From Vagococcus teuberi (GTDB lineage Bacteria > Bacillota > Bacilli > Lactobacillales > Vagococcaceae), in contig NZ_CP017267.1 in NCBI RefSeq assembly GCF_001870205.1, positions 360,501 through 424,500 on the forward strand: 64,000 bases of DNA, read 5' to 3'. Within the stretch, counting starts at the first letter, position 1. Every line of letters starts with the position of its first letter. A program made the translations under genes and the position numbers. The notes under the pieces are model-generated. The model was not told the DNA's origin. It made no database searches and saw only the letters and a list, made by a program, of their open reading frames with translations. Below are positions 46,691 through 54,847 of this stretch, in pieces.

Positions 46691-47800
46691 ATGAATATCA
46701 CAAAAATAGATAGTTATCATGTGCAACTACCTTTAGTGGCACCATTTAAAACAAGTTATGGCTTTTTATCGCATAAAGCAATGGATATTCTTGTTGTGAC
46801 AGATGAACTTGGTAACCAAGGATACGGGGAATTAGTAGCGTTTGAACAACCTGATTATACAGAAGAAACATTAGAAACAGCTCGGTTGATTCTAGCTAAT
46901 CATTTAATTCCGTTGTTAGTTCAGTCACAGATTACTCATCCCGATGATGTCACACGATTATTTTCTGTAATACGTGGAAACTGGATGGCTAAATCTTCTT
47001 TAGAAACAGCAATTTGGGATTTGTATGCAAAAAGGCATAAAAAAAGTTTGGCAGAACTATTTAGTAGTCAGACTGACAAATTATCTGTTGGGGTGAGTAT
47101 TGGCATTCAAAAAAGCGTACAGGATTTGATTGAAGTGGTATCACGTTATGTGGCTGAAGGATATACTCGGATAAAATTAAAAATAGCACCCAATCAGGAT
47201 GTAGATTTTGTGAAAGCTGTAAGAAGTCATTTTCCAGAGATGCTTTTAATGGTGGATGCAAATTCTGCTTATGATTTAGACAGTCTAACTATTTTTAAAG
47301 AACTAGACACGTATCAACTATCGATGATTGAGCAACCTTTTGGCTATTCAGATTTTTTAGAACATGCTGAACTTCAAAAGAATATTGAAACACCGATTTG
47401 TCTAGATGAAAATATTCGTAGTGTAGAAGACGTGATGTTAGGTCATCGTTTAGGTAGCTTGGGAGCTGTTAATCTAAAAATTTCGCGTGTAGGTGGTGTG
47501 ACACAAGCACAAAAAATTGTTGAGTATTGTAAAAATAATGGCTTAGGGCTATGGTGTGGTGGCATGTTTGAGTCAGGTGTTGGACGAGCACTTAACTTGG
47601 CTTTTGCTTCTCAAGAAGGGTTTGATTTTCCAGGTGATATTTCCGCTTCAACTCGATATTTTAAAGAAGATATCATTAATGAAACGTTTGAACTAGAAAA
47701 TGGAAGGCTAAGTGTACCTAGGGAAACTGGGTTAGGTGTGACATTAAATAAAGAGATGTTAGAAAAATATGGTCACCATCATGTGATGTATGTCAAATAA
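46691..47800 (+). CDS. menC: O-succinylbenzoate synthase
   Basis: 369-aa enolase-superfamily enzyme. IKLKIAPNQD lysines, MVDANSAYDL, MIEQPFGYSDF, CLDENI metal ligands and LKISRVGG lysine. Dehydrates SHCHC. Last gene of the operon. Confidence 0.95.
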   Translation: MNITKIDSYHVQLPLVAPFKTSYGFLSHKAMDILVVTDELGNQGYGELVAFEQPDYTEETLETARLILANHLIPLLVQSQITHPDDVTRLFSVIRGNWMAKSSLETAIWDLYAKRHKKSLAELFSSQTDKLSVGVSIGIQKSVQDLIEVVSRYVAEGYTRIKLKIAPNQDVDFVKAVRSHFPEMLLMVDANSAYDLDSLTIFKELDTYQLSMIEQPFGYSDFLEHAELQKNIETPICLDENIRSVEDVMLGHRLGSLGAVNLKISRVGGVTQAQKIVEYCKNNGLGLWCGGMFESGVGRALNLAFASQEGFDFPGDISASTRYFKEDIINETFELENGRLSVPRETGLGVTLNKEMLEKYGHHHVMYVK

Positions 47801-47817
47801 ATATTTTTGTATTTTAT

Positions 47818-47843
47818 AAGCAGCCAAGGGTTGCTTTTTATTT
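47818..47843 (+). terminator. Terminator of the men operon
   Basis: AAGCAGCC / GGTTGCTT with T-rich tail. Confidence 0.7.
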
Positions 47844-47868
47844 TATATTTTTCATTTGTCAAATTAAG

Positions 47869-48120
47869 CTAGAAAAAATCTATGTTGTCTACAAATCTCA
47901 AAAATACTTCTAATGGTGTTTTATAATTTAATGATTTTCTAGGAATATTATTTCTTTTAGATGTGATAGAATGGATAAACGAGTTCTCCACTTCATTGAA
48001 ATCCATTTTCTTGGGCAATTTATCTTGACGTAGCAACGCATTAGACTGTTCGTTTAAACCTCTTTGGGATGGGGTTCCAGGCTCAGTAAAATAGATATCA
48101 ACATCATTATAATTAATCAA
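47869..48120 (-). pseudogene. IS30-family transposase C-terminal remnant
   Basis: 83 codons: DIYFTEPGTPSQRGLNEQSNALLRQDKLPKKMDF...RNNIPRKSLNYKTPLEVF is the end of an IS30 DDE transposase (the final catalytic Glu region). The first 250 or so residues are missing. Confidence 0.85.
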
Positions 48121-48246
48121 AGACAGTTGTTTAAAAAGTGTCTGCTTTTTTTATGTAATTAATCGTGATTAAGTTAAAATAGATAGTAAAAAAGCAATAA
48201 AAATTAACTATTATTATATTTTTAATTATATTTGTTCGTTTTACTG
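48121..48246. other. AT-rich gap upstream of the riboswitch
   Basis: No ORF or RNA seen between the IS30 piece and the permease promoter. Confidence 0.5.
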
Positions 48247-48275
48247 TTGAAAAAGTAAAAGAAAGTTGTTATGAT
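48247..48275 (+). promoter_or_regulatory. Promoter of the purine riboswitch-permease unit
   Basis: TTGAAA (48247-48252), 17-bp spacer, TATGAT (48270-48275). Confidence 0.75.
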
Positions 48276-48287
48276 ATCGAGGTAATA

Positions 48288-48360
48288 AAAAACCATATAA
48301 TTCTAGTAATACGGTCTAGAAGTTTCTACAAGTTACCCGTAAAGTAACTTACTTTGGCAA
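48288..48360 (+). promoter_or_regulatory. Purine riboswitch, guanine/hypoxanthine class
   Basis: Conserved blocks in order: CATATAAT, AATACGG, GTTTCTAC, CCGTAAA, TACTTTGG. The J3/1 base that sets specificity is C (ACT, not ATT), which fits guanine-type ligands. The downstream gene is a hypoxanthine/guanine-type permease. Confidence 0.9.
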
Positions 48361-48397
48361 ATGAATCTTATTATTCTGCCATGATGTGTTTTTTAAA
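48353..48397 (+). terminator. Expression-platform terminator of the riboswitch
   Basis: TGGCA / TGCCA with inner GAAT/ATTC pairs, then a T6 run. Its left arm shares bases with the aptamer P1 3' strand, so ligand binding and terminator choice are linked. Confidence 0.75.
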
Positions 48398-48415
48398 TCA
48401 ATAGGAGGAATAGTA

Positions 48416-49792
48416 ATGAAGGAAAAGATTGATCAGTATTTTGGTATCACCGCTTCAGGTTCTACTTTTAAACGAGAGTTTACAGGAGGGTTAACGGCAT
48501 TTTTTGCGATGTCTTATGTTATTTTTGTTAATCCGATTATTTTAGGGCAAGCAGGGATGCCACAAGATGCCGTCTTTATGTCGACTATTTTGTCTTCAGC
48601 CATCGCCATGCTCATTATGGGGTTATGGGCAAAATTTCCACTAGGTCTTGCACCATGTATGTCAATGAATGCTTTTTTTGCTTATTCAGTTGTTTTGCAA
48701 ATGGGAAAATCTTGGCAAGAAACATTGGCATCAGTTTTAGTTGCCTCAGTGTTGTTTTTAATGCTTGCTTTTTCAGGTGCTCGCTCTAAAATAATTAAAG
48801 CTATACCAACGAATGTGAAACAAGCAGGAACAGTAGGTTTGGGGATTTTTATCGCTTTTGTTAGTTTTAAAAATTCAGGAATCATCGTACCAGATGAGGG
48901 AATGTTTATTACATTTGGCGGTTTTTCTAACCCTAATGTGATTATCGCATTCTTTGGTATCATCACAGCCGCATTTTTCTTAGTGAGAAAAAATCAATAT
49001 GCCGTGTTTTTAGGAATGATTGGTGCTGCCGTATGTGGATTGTTTATTCGATTTGGCGCATCAATGAATTGGTTTAACCTTAGTGCGGATGTTATTGCGA
49101 CATTACCGCAATTACCAAAAGGCTCGCCAGTTGTCATTCCGACTGCGCCAATGAATGCCATGATGAACGATACATTTATGGTTGCGGTGAAAAATTTAGA
49201 TAAGATGTTATCGTTGGATTCTATTGTTATTATTTTGACATTTTTATTTTTAGATTTCTTTGGAACAGCGACGACATTGTCTGCAGCTGCAACACAAGTA
49301 TCCGATATTAAACAAGAAAGCTTTGAAGATAACAAACGTATTTACAGTGCCGATGCTTTGGGAACATTTTTTGGTTCAATCTTAGGAACATCAAGTTTAT
49401 CAACTTATATTGAATCTGTATCAGGAATTATTGCTGGTGCTAGAACTGGTTTGATGAGTGTCATTGTGGCGGGATTATTTTTATTATCAGCCTTCTTTTA
49501 TCCAGTGTTATCTCTTGTCACAACAGCTGTGACCACGCCAGCGATGGTGGTAATTGGTATTTTTATGATGCAAAACATCACAGGGATTGATTGGGATGGT
49601 GGATTTGAAGAAGTTATTCCAGCTTTTCTAACGATTGTCATGATGCCGTTAACCGGTTCAATTGCTTTAGGACTTGTATTAGGATTTTTATCTTATGAAT
49701 TATGCATGATTTTTGCCGGACGATTAAAAGAAATTCCAAATGTGATGCATTTTATCACAGTGATTTCTATACTCTATTTATTTACAATTTAA
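48416..49792 (+). CDS. pbuG: Hypoxanthine/guanine permease (NCS2, PbuG/AzgA-like)
   Basis: 458 aa from ATG 48416 (AGGAGG upstream). Start FGITASGSTFKREFTGGLTAFFAMSYVIFVNP and the segments GLAPCMSMNAFFAY, FLDFFGTATTLSAAATQV and LGTSSLSTYIESVSGI are typical AzgA-type NCS2 carriers with 12 or more membrane segments. Controlled by the guanine-class riboswitch. Confidence 0.92.
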   Translation: MKEKIDQYFGITASGSTFKREFTGGLTAFFAMSYVIFVNPIILGQAGMPQDAVFMSTILSSAIAMLIMGLWAKFPLGLAPCMSMNAFFAYSVVLQMGKSWQETLASVLVASVLFLMLAFSGARSKIIKAIPTNVKQAGTVGLGIFIAFVSFKNSGIIVPDEGMFITFGGFSNPNVIIAFFGIITAAFFLVRKNQYAVFLGMIGAAVCGLFIRFGASMNWFNLSADVIATLPQLPKGSPVVIPTAPMNAMMNDTFMVAVKNLDKMLSLDSIVIILTFLFLDFFGTATTLSAAATQVSDIKQESFEDNKRIYSADALGTFFGSILGTSSLSTYIESVSGIIAGARTGLMSVIVAGLFLLSAFFYPVLSLVTTAVTTPAMVVIGIFMMQNITGIDWDGGFEEVIPAFLTIVMMPLTGSIALGLVLGFLSYELCMIFAGRLKEIPNVMHFITVISILYLFTI

Positions 49793-49795
49793 CTA

Positions 49796-49833
49796 AAATC
49801 CACATGTCTAAAAGTGATGACATGTGGATTTTT
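49796..49833 (+). terminator. Terminator after the permease
   Basis: 14-bp stem AAAATCCACATGTC and its complement, T run. Confidence 0.85.
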
Positions 49834-49899
49834 ATCTTATGCGGTTTGTTTGCGAAACATACTGTAATAAAAATGAGTAAACTTAGAATGGACTTAAAG

Positions 49900-50290
49900 T
49901 TGTCAGTAAATCCCCTAAAGAGATGTATTATCGTTTACTTTGTGGGGATATTCTACCTAAAACAATAAAACATGTACTTTACCTTGATCCAGATATCTTA
50001 ATACTAAATTCGTTAGAAGAATTATGGTGAATTAATTTACAAGGAAGTTTATTAGCAGCCTCGACTTATAAAGGTGTTACAAAAATCAGTTCAGGTATTA
50101 ACAATATAAGACTTAATACAGATCACGATTATTATAATTATGGCGTGACGTTGATAGATATCGACAAAAATTAAGAGATGACTAATATTAACAGTATAAA
50201 TGATGCGAGAAAATACATGAGTTATTTGGCTAGAAGTCGCGGAAATCATGACCTATTTTGGGACATGACCAATACATCTATTTTAAGACT
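49900..50290 (+). pseudogene. Glycosyltransferase family 8 gene, broken
   Basis: KEMYYRLLCGDILPKTIKHV and LYLDPDILILNSLEELW (DxD motif DPD), then TGA, then INLQGSLLAASTYKG, ISSGINNIRLNTD, YYNYGVTLIDIDKN and TAA. This is the central part of a bacterial GT8 enzyme with at least two stops and no start. The 3' end abuts the opposing amidohydrolase gene. Confidence 0.8.
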
Positions 50291-50305
50291 TTCTAGTCAG
50301 CTTAT

Positions 50306-51508
50306 TTATTTTACTTGTTTTCCTTGATAATAGCTTGATGTAATAGGTGATTTTCTAGCAACAAATTCAGCTGATGACATTGCCGAAGTAAGTAAATAAG
50401 TAGCTTCATCACCAACACTAGGCCATATATGGTTTCCGTCTTTATCTAAAGTAGTCACGCCATCAGTCATTAATCCTAAAAGCTGAGTCAAATCACTTTG
50501 GTCTTTTACGTTAAATAATTCACCTAAACGCACCAATTTTTCTTGAAGTGAGCCATCACCATAAGGAGACCAACAGTCGTAAATATTATCACAACCTAGA
50601 TGAACAGAGACACCGTAATCGATAAGCTCCATAATCGGAGGGATTGTATTTGGTGTAATAGGAACACTCGTTACAATATGGATACCCTGTTTAGCTAAAT
50701 CGGAAAACACTTGTTTTCTTTCGTCACCAACAAAATCATTTAAGCCAAATGCATGACTGATAAACACTTTATCTTGCCATCCATGTTTTTTAGTTAAATG
50801 AATGATTTCTTTTATGGTTGTTGTTCCAGCTTCTTTTCTATCATGAACATGGATATCAATCCCCACATTATAAGTTGTCGCTAGTCGAAATGTTTCATGA
50901 AGAGATGCTTTATAGTCGCCATCTAGCGAGTAAGGATCCACACCGCCAACAAAATTAGCACCATTTTGTAAAGCTTTTTCCATTAATTGGCTGCTTTTTG
51001 AACGTAATAATCCATGTTGTGGAAAAGCAACTAGTTCAATAGGTGTACACACATTTTTTCGCAGTGATGTAATGGCGTTTAGGTATCTAAGGCCCGTTGC
51101 TGGTTCGATATCTATATGAGACCTAAACGCAGTCGCGCCATGAGAAACTTCTAAGTCATACAGTGCTTTAGCACGCACCTCGATGGGTTCATCTAGACTA
51201 TCCAATATAGGAATTTCTGTTTCAAAACGTTCCACTAAACTTTTAGCAGGAGTGATTGGAGTATATTGTGTTCCTAATTTACTTTTGTCTAAGTGGCAGT
51301 GTTTTTCTACGATACCTGGTAGTAGTAACTGTTCATTACAATCTATAAATTTTTCATCATTAGAAGAAAAATATTCTGTAGGAATAATGGTTGTAATCTT
51401 TCCATTGTGGATGTGGATGGCCACTAATTGTGTTTCAGTTGCTTTAATCCAATCATTTTCTCTGATAAATCCAGTTTCTATACGCACGTTTGTTAACCAA
51501 TAAGTCAT
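50306..51508 (-). CDS. Amidohydrolase (cytosine-deaminase-like)
   Basis: 400 aa. Metal ligands in EKHCHLDKS, IDIHVHDRKE, ISHAFGLND and GCDNIYDCWSPYG fit the cytosine/isoguanine deaminase branch of the amidohydrolase superfamily. It is the third gene of a minus-strand group with a nucleoside phosphorylase and PnuC, so it probably deaminates the freed base. Substrate inferred only. Confidence 0.85.
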   Translation of the reverse strand: MTYWLTNVRIETGFIRENDWIKATETQLVAIHIHNGKITTIIPTEYFSSNDEKFIDCNEQLLLPGIVEKHCHLDKSKLGTQYTPITPAKSLVERFETEIPILDSLDEPIEVRAKALYDLEVSHGATAFRSHIDIEPATGLRYLNAITSLRKNVCTPIELVAFPQHGLLRSKSSQLMEKALQNGANFVGGVDPYSLDGDYKASLHETFRLATTYNVGIDIHVHDRKEAGTTTIKEIIHLTKKHGWQDKVFISHAFGLNDFVGDERKQVFSDLAKQGIHIVTSVPITPNTIPPIMELIDYGVSVHLGCDNIYDCWSPYGDGSLQEKLVRLGELFNVKDQSDLTQLLGLMTDGVTTLDKDGNHIWPSVGDEATYLLTSAMSSAEFVARKSPITSSYYQGKQVK

Positions 51509-51592
51509 ATTATCTCTCCTTTAATGATGTTGAAAATCACGATTTATTTAAGAGTACACTATTAATAAGAAAAAGACTAAATAAATGCACGT

Positions 51593-51620
51593 TAAAAAAA
51601 GACTCTAAATTGAGTCTTTC
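51593..51620 (-). terminator. Stem-loop after pnuC
   Basis: AAAGACTC / GAGTCTTT with T run on the minus strand, so pnuC and the amidohydrolase are partly uncoupled. Confidence 0.75.
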
Positions 51621-51627
51621 TTTGTTA

Positions 51628-52329
51628 TTAATTAGTTTCATAATCTTTCCAAACTTTATTAGCATAAATACTGTTAAATAAAAGTGCAGCTTGTAGAGCA
51701 ATTTGAGAAAGGTAAATACCTAACGAGCCAATATCTGATTTTCCTGTCCATGAATTAAAGGCAAGTAGTGACCAGTATAATAGATTGGCGATATTGACAA
51801 AAATCCATAATGACCAGTTTTCTTTGTATTTGAAAATATAAAGAGTTTGTGCAATTAAAGATATGACAAGGTTTGCGCTGTCAATATATGGTAGTTGCCC
51901 ACCAAAATTTCCAATGACAATCCAACCAATGACCCAAGCAATCACACTTCCTAAAAATAGGAACTGTTTTGTTTTAGGTTTGAATTCATGCACAGCTTCA
52001 TCATTGCCCCATAAAAACCAGCCAATTGGTTGTGAGATAACATAAATAATATTCATGACAAATGAGCCATAAGCATGACTCTGCCAACCAATATACGTCA
52101 TTGCAAGACATTGAATAATACCAAATAAGAACGTGATTTTTCGCCCTTTCATCCCATAAACCAGACAGATAACACCAGCAACTCCACTAATCATTCCGAT
52201 AACTGAGTCTGGAGAAATCATAAAAACAATCAGTTGAAGAGATAATAAAACAGAAACGTATTTTACTTCAAATGGCTTCCAACCAACAAATAATTGATTA
52301 TAAATCCATGAATGTTTTGTATCAGTCAT
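51628..52329 (-). CDS. pnuC: PnuC-family nucleoside transporter
   Basis: 233 aa from MTDTKHSW (GAGGTGGG upstream). Seven membrane segments; GVAGVICLVYGMKGRKITFLFGIIQCLAMTYIGWQSHAYGSFVMNIIYVISQPIGWFLWG is the PnuC core. The start follows the phosphorylase stop by one or two bases. PnuC proteins carry nicotinamide riboside or other nucleosides; here a nucleoside for the adjacent phosphorylase is likely. Confidence 0.88.
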   Translation of the reverse strand: MTDTKHSWIYNQLFVGWKPFEVKYVSVLLSLQLIVFMISPDSVIGMISGVAGVICLVYGMKGRKITFLFGIIQCLAMTYIGWQSHAYGSFVMNIIYVISQPIGWFLWGNDEAVHEFKPKTKQFLFLGSVIAWVIGWIVIGNFGGQLPYIDSANLVISLIAQTLYIFKYKENWSLWIFVNIANLLYWSLLAFNSWTGKSDIGSLGIYLSQIALQAALLFNSIYANKVWKDYETN

Positions 52330-52330
52330 T

Positions 52331-53053
52331 TTAATTTCCCACCTCATTTAAAATCGTTAAAGCAAGTTTTATTGAATCCATTTCACCTTTTGCAACAGCA
52401 TCTTCTTCATTTACTAAACTGTTGACACCTTCGCTTAAGTCGGCTTCGTAAAGAACTACATTATTTAAGATAGAAAGGGCACGAATACCCTTTAAGCTAC
52501 CTAAAACATAAAGAGCGCTACTTTCCATATCGGCACCTAAAATACCAAAATGAGACCAATATTTTTCCGTTTCGGCATTATTTTCCATATAAAATCCATC
52601 ATGCGAACGAGTAATACCATAATAACCATTTGGTAAAAATTTTTTTGCGCTAGATAGTAACTCATTGTTTGCAACAGCAGGAAAATCAGTAGGAACATAT
52701 TTTTTTGTCAATCCTTCATCGCGAACAACCCCTGTCGGAATAATTAAGGCACCGAGTGGAATATTGTGTTGCATTGCTCCACAACTTCCTACCCGAATAA
52801 TAGTATCAATCCCAATGTTAGCTAATTCTTCTACAACAATTGCTGTGGAAGGAGCACCGATGCCGGTAGCAATGACTAAAATAGAAGCGCCTTGGTAGTC
52901 ACCTTTAATAGAAATGTAGCCACGATTATCACTAAGTTTATCTACGTTTTCTAAACATGAAGCGACACGTTCGACCCGTTTTGGATCACCGACAATAATT
53001 GCTTTTGAAACTTGTTTCATTTTTTCTAGTTGGATATGTGCTTGTTTGGTCAT
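52331..53053 (-). CDS. Nucleoside phosphorylase (NP-I, uridine/purine type)
   Basis: 240 aa. VGDPKRVERVA, VIATGIGAPSTAIVVEEL, IIRVGSCGAMQ and GADMESSALYVLGS match the NP-I family. Splits a nucleoside with phosphate. Followed by pnuC. AAGGAAAT precedes the ATG. Confidence 0.9.
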   Translation of the reverse strand: MTKQAHIQLEKMKQVSKAIIVGDPKRVERVASCLENVDKLSDNRGYISIKGDYQGASILVIATGIGAPSTAIVVEELANIGIDTIIRVGSCGAMQHNIPLGALIIPTGVVRDEGLTKKYVPTDFPAVANNELLSSAKKFLPNGYYGITRSHDGFYMENNAETEKYWSHFGILGADMESSALYVLGSLKGIRALSILNNVVLYEADLSEGVNSLVNEEDAVAKGEMDSIKLALTILNEVGN

Positions 53054-53242
53054 AAAATTTCCTTTCTTAAAAATGTTTAGTAGTTATTTCTTTAGATAAT
53101 ATAATACACTAAAAAAATAAAAAGATATAATAAATTTTTAAAATAGTCCGAGACAAATAAATTGTACTAATAAAAAGACGGTGTTACTATAATAATATAA
53201 TAAAACTTACAAAATGTAAGTGTATATAAGGAGATAATCATT

Positions 53243-53788
53243 ATGAAAAAATATGGAGTTATTGTAGGTTCAACAAGAAAAAATTCTTATTCAGAAGCGG
53301 TAGCAAAGGCAATAGTAAAAGGTTTACCAAATGGCGCAGAGGTAACATTCATCAACATCAGTGATTTACCTTTGTACAATCAAGATTTAGATGCCGACTC
53401 ACCTGCTGAATACACACGTTTTAGAGAAGAAGTCGCTGCACAAGATGCCATTATTTTTGTCACACCAGAGCACAACAGAAGTATACCAGCTGCTTTAAAA
53501 AATGCTTTAGATGTTGCTTCAAGACCATGGGGACAAAATGTATGGGCTAAAAAACCAGCACTTGTTGCTTCTCAATCTATTTCAGGTATTTCAGGTGTCT
53601 TAGCACATCATGTGTTAAGACAGTCATTAGTATTTTTAGATATGCCAACTATGCAACAACCTGAATTGTATATTGGTCATTCCGATCAGTTGTTTGATGA
53701 AAACTTAGAACTAACAAATGATGATACAAAACAATTTTTAGCAAATGCTGGAAAACAATTTAGTGAATTTGCAGCAAAATTTGCTTAG
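53243..53788 (+). CDS. NAD(P)H-dependent FMN reductase
   Basis: 181-aa flavodoxin-like reductase: VGSTRKNSYSEAVAKAI (FMN phosphate loop), DQDLDADSPAEYTRFREEVAAQDAIIFVTPEHNRSIPAALKNALDVAS. AAGGAGAT and ATG. Quinone, azo or flavin reduction. Confidence 0.92.
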   Translation: MKKYGVIVGSTRKNSYSEAVAKAIVKGLPNGAEVTFINISDLPLYNQDLDADSPAEYTRFREEVAAQDAIIFVTPEHNRSIPAALKNALDVASRPWGQNVWAKKPALVASQSISGISGVLAHHVLRQSLVFLDMPTMQQPELYIGHSDQLFDENLELTNDDTKQFLANAGKQFSEFAAKFA

Positions 53789-53843
53789 TTAAAGACAAAA
53801 AAACTATCACAGTCATTTACTGTGATAGTTTTTTTGTCTTTAA
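53789..53843. terminator. Perfect 25-bp-arm hairpin
   Basis: Arms 53789-53813 and 53819-53843 are exact complements with a 5-base loop. The T7 run lies inside the right arm, an unusual terminator shape. Confidence 0.85.
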
Positions 53844-53998
53844 GGATGGTGTTATGTCATAAAAAATATATAGAAACCTCTAACATGATATTTATACATC
53901 AATGCTAATGTCATGCATTACCATTTTGTTTATTTTACCCCTTGTATCGTATTCGGTTGTAGATGAATAATCTATTACTATGGTATTCATAAAAAAAT
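53844..53998. other. Non-coding gap
   Basis: AT-rich, no ORF or RNA recognised. Confidence 0.5.
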
Positions 53999-54036
53999 AT
54001 TAGATAACCTTACCAAAGTGAGAGAGGTTATCTAAT
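53999..54036 (-). terminator. Terminator of luxS
   Basis: 12-bp stem ATTAGATAACCT / AGGTTATCTAAT, T run on the minus strand. Confidence 0.8.
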
Positions 54037-54047
54037 AGAGGAATATT

Positions 54048-54521
54048 CTAAATAGGTTTTCGTTCAAAAGCATCTGTACTGATTCCTTGATCTAATACAG
54101 TTTTAGCCCATTCTTTTGCAGAAAACAATGAATGATCTTTATAGTTTCCACAACTTTTAGCATCAGTTCCTTGGACATCTTCCCAAGAAATCTCTTCTAC
54201 AATTTGAGTTAATGTTTCTTTTAACGCTTTTGCTACAACATCAGCTGGGTAGTTATCCCACACAATTAAGTGAAAGCCAGTTCGGCAACCAAATGGTGAA
54301 ATATCGATGATTCCATCTAATCGATCTCTTAATAAATCAGCTAATAAGTGCTCTAAAGTATGAATAGCACCTGTAGGCATTTCTCCTTTATTAGGCTGAA
54401 CAAATCGTAAATCGTAATTTGTGATTGAATCTCCTTTTTTTCCATTTTCTGTTGTAATCACTCGAACATAAGGTGCGATAACTTTATTATGGTCTAATGT
54501 AAAACTTTCTACTTCTGCCAT
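54048..54521 (-). CDS. luxS: S-ribosylhomocysteine lyase
   Basis: 157 aa. The metal site [11 protein letters not shown] (H54, H58) and the cysteine in SCGNYKDHS are present. Splits S-ribosylhomocysteine to homocysteine and the AI-2 precursor. AAAGGAAT precedes the ATG. Confidence 0.97.
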   Translation of the reverse strand: MAEVESFTLDHNKVIAPYVRVITTENGKKGDSITNYDLRFVQPNKGEMPTGAIHTLEHLLADLLRDRLDGIIDISPFGCRTGFHLIVWDNYPADVVAKALKETLTQIVEEISWEDVQGTDAKSCGNYKDHSLFSAKEWAKTVLDQGISTDAFERKPI

Positions 54522-54757
54522 TTATATCATTCCTTTCAGTATTATAAAAAGTCATTTTTTAGATGATATCTCAAGGATAACCTTTTTTTAAGAAGTGTCA
54601 ATAAGGTGTTGAAAAATCCGCTAAAAATCTATTTTTTAAAAACAAGTTAATTACATTTAAAAAAAATCATTTTTTAACATCATAAATAAAGATTATTTTC
54701 TTTTTATTGTAGATATGTAATCAACTACTGAATATTAAAAAAAAAATAAGAATCTTG
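54522..54757. other. Intergenic between luxS and adcA
   Basis: Divergent promoter region, very AT-rich, no ORF seen. Confidence 0.5.
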
Positions 54758-54786
54758 TTGACAATAAAAAAAATATTTGATAATAT
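54758..54786 (+). promoter_or_regulatory. Promoter of the zinc-starvation operon
   Basis: TTGACA (54758-54763), 17-bp spacer, TAATAT (54781-54786). Confidence 0.85.
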
Positions 54787-54796
54787 TCAAAAATAC

Positions 54797-54817
54797 AAAG
54801 CGTAATAATTACGATTT
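54797..54817. promoter_or_regulatory. Zur box
   Basis: AAAGCGTAAT, A, ATTACGATTT: one mismatch to the Firmicute Zur consensus (AAATCGTAAT-N-ATTACGATTT). It starts 11 bp after the -10 box, so bound Zur would block transcription when zinc is sufficient. Confidence 0.88.
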
Positions 54818-54847
54818 GAAAGTTAAAGAGTTAGGTAGGGTTTTTGG

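Noticed and set aside
47869-48120. 83-aa minus ORF as an intact gene
   Set aside because: It is just the C-terminal third of an IS30 transposase.
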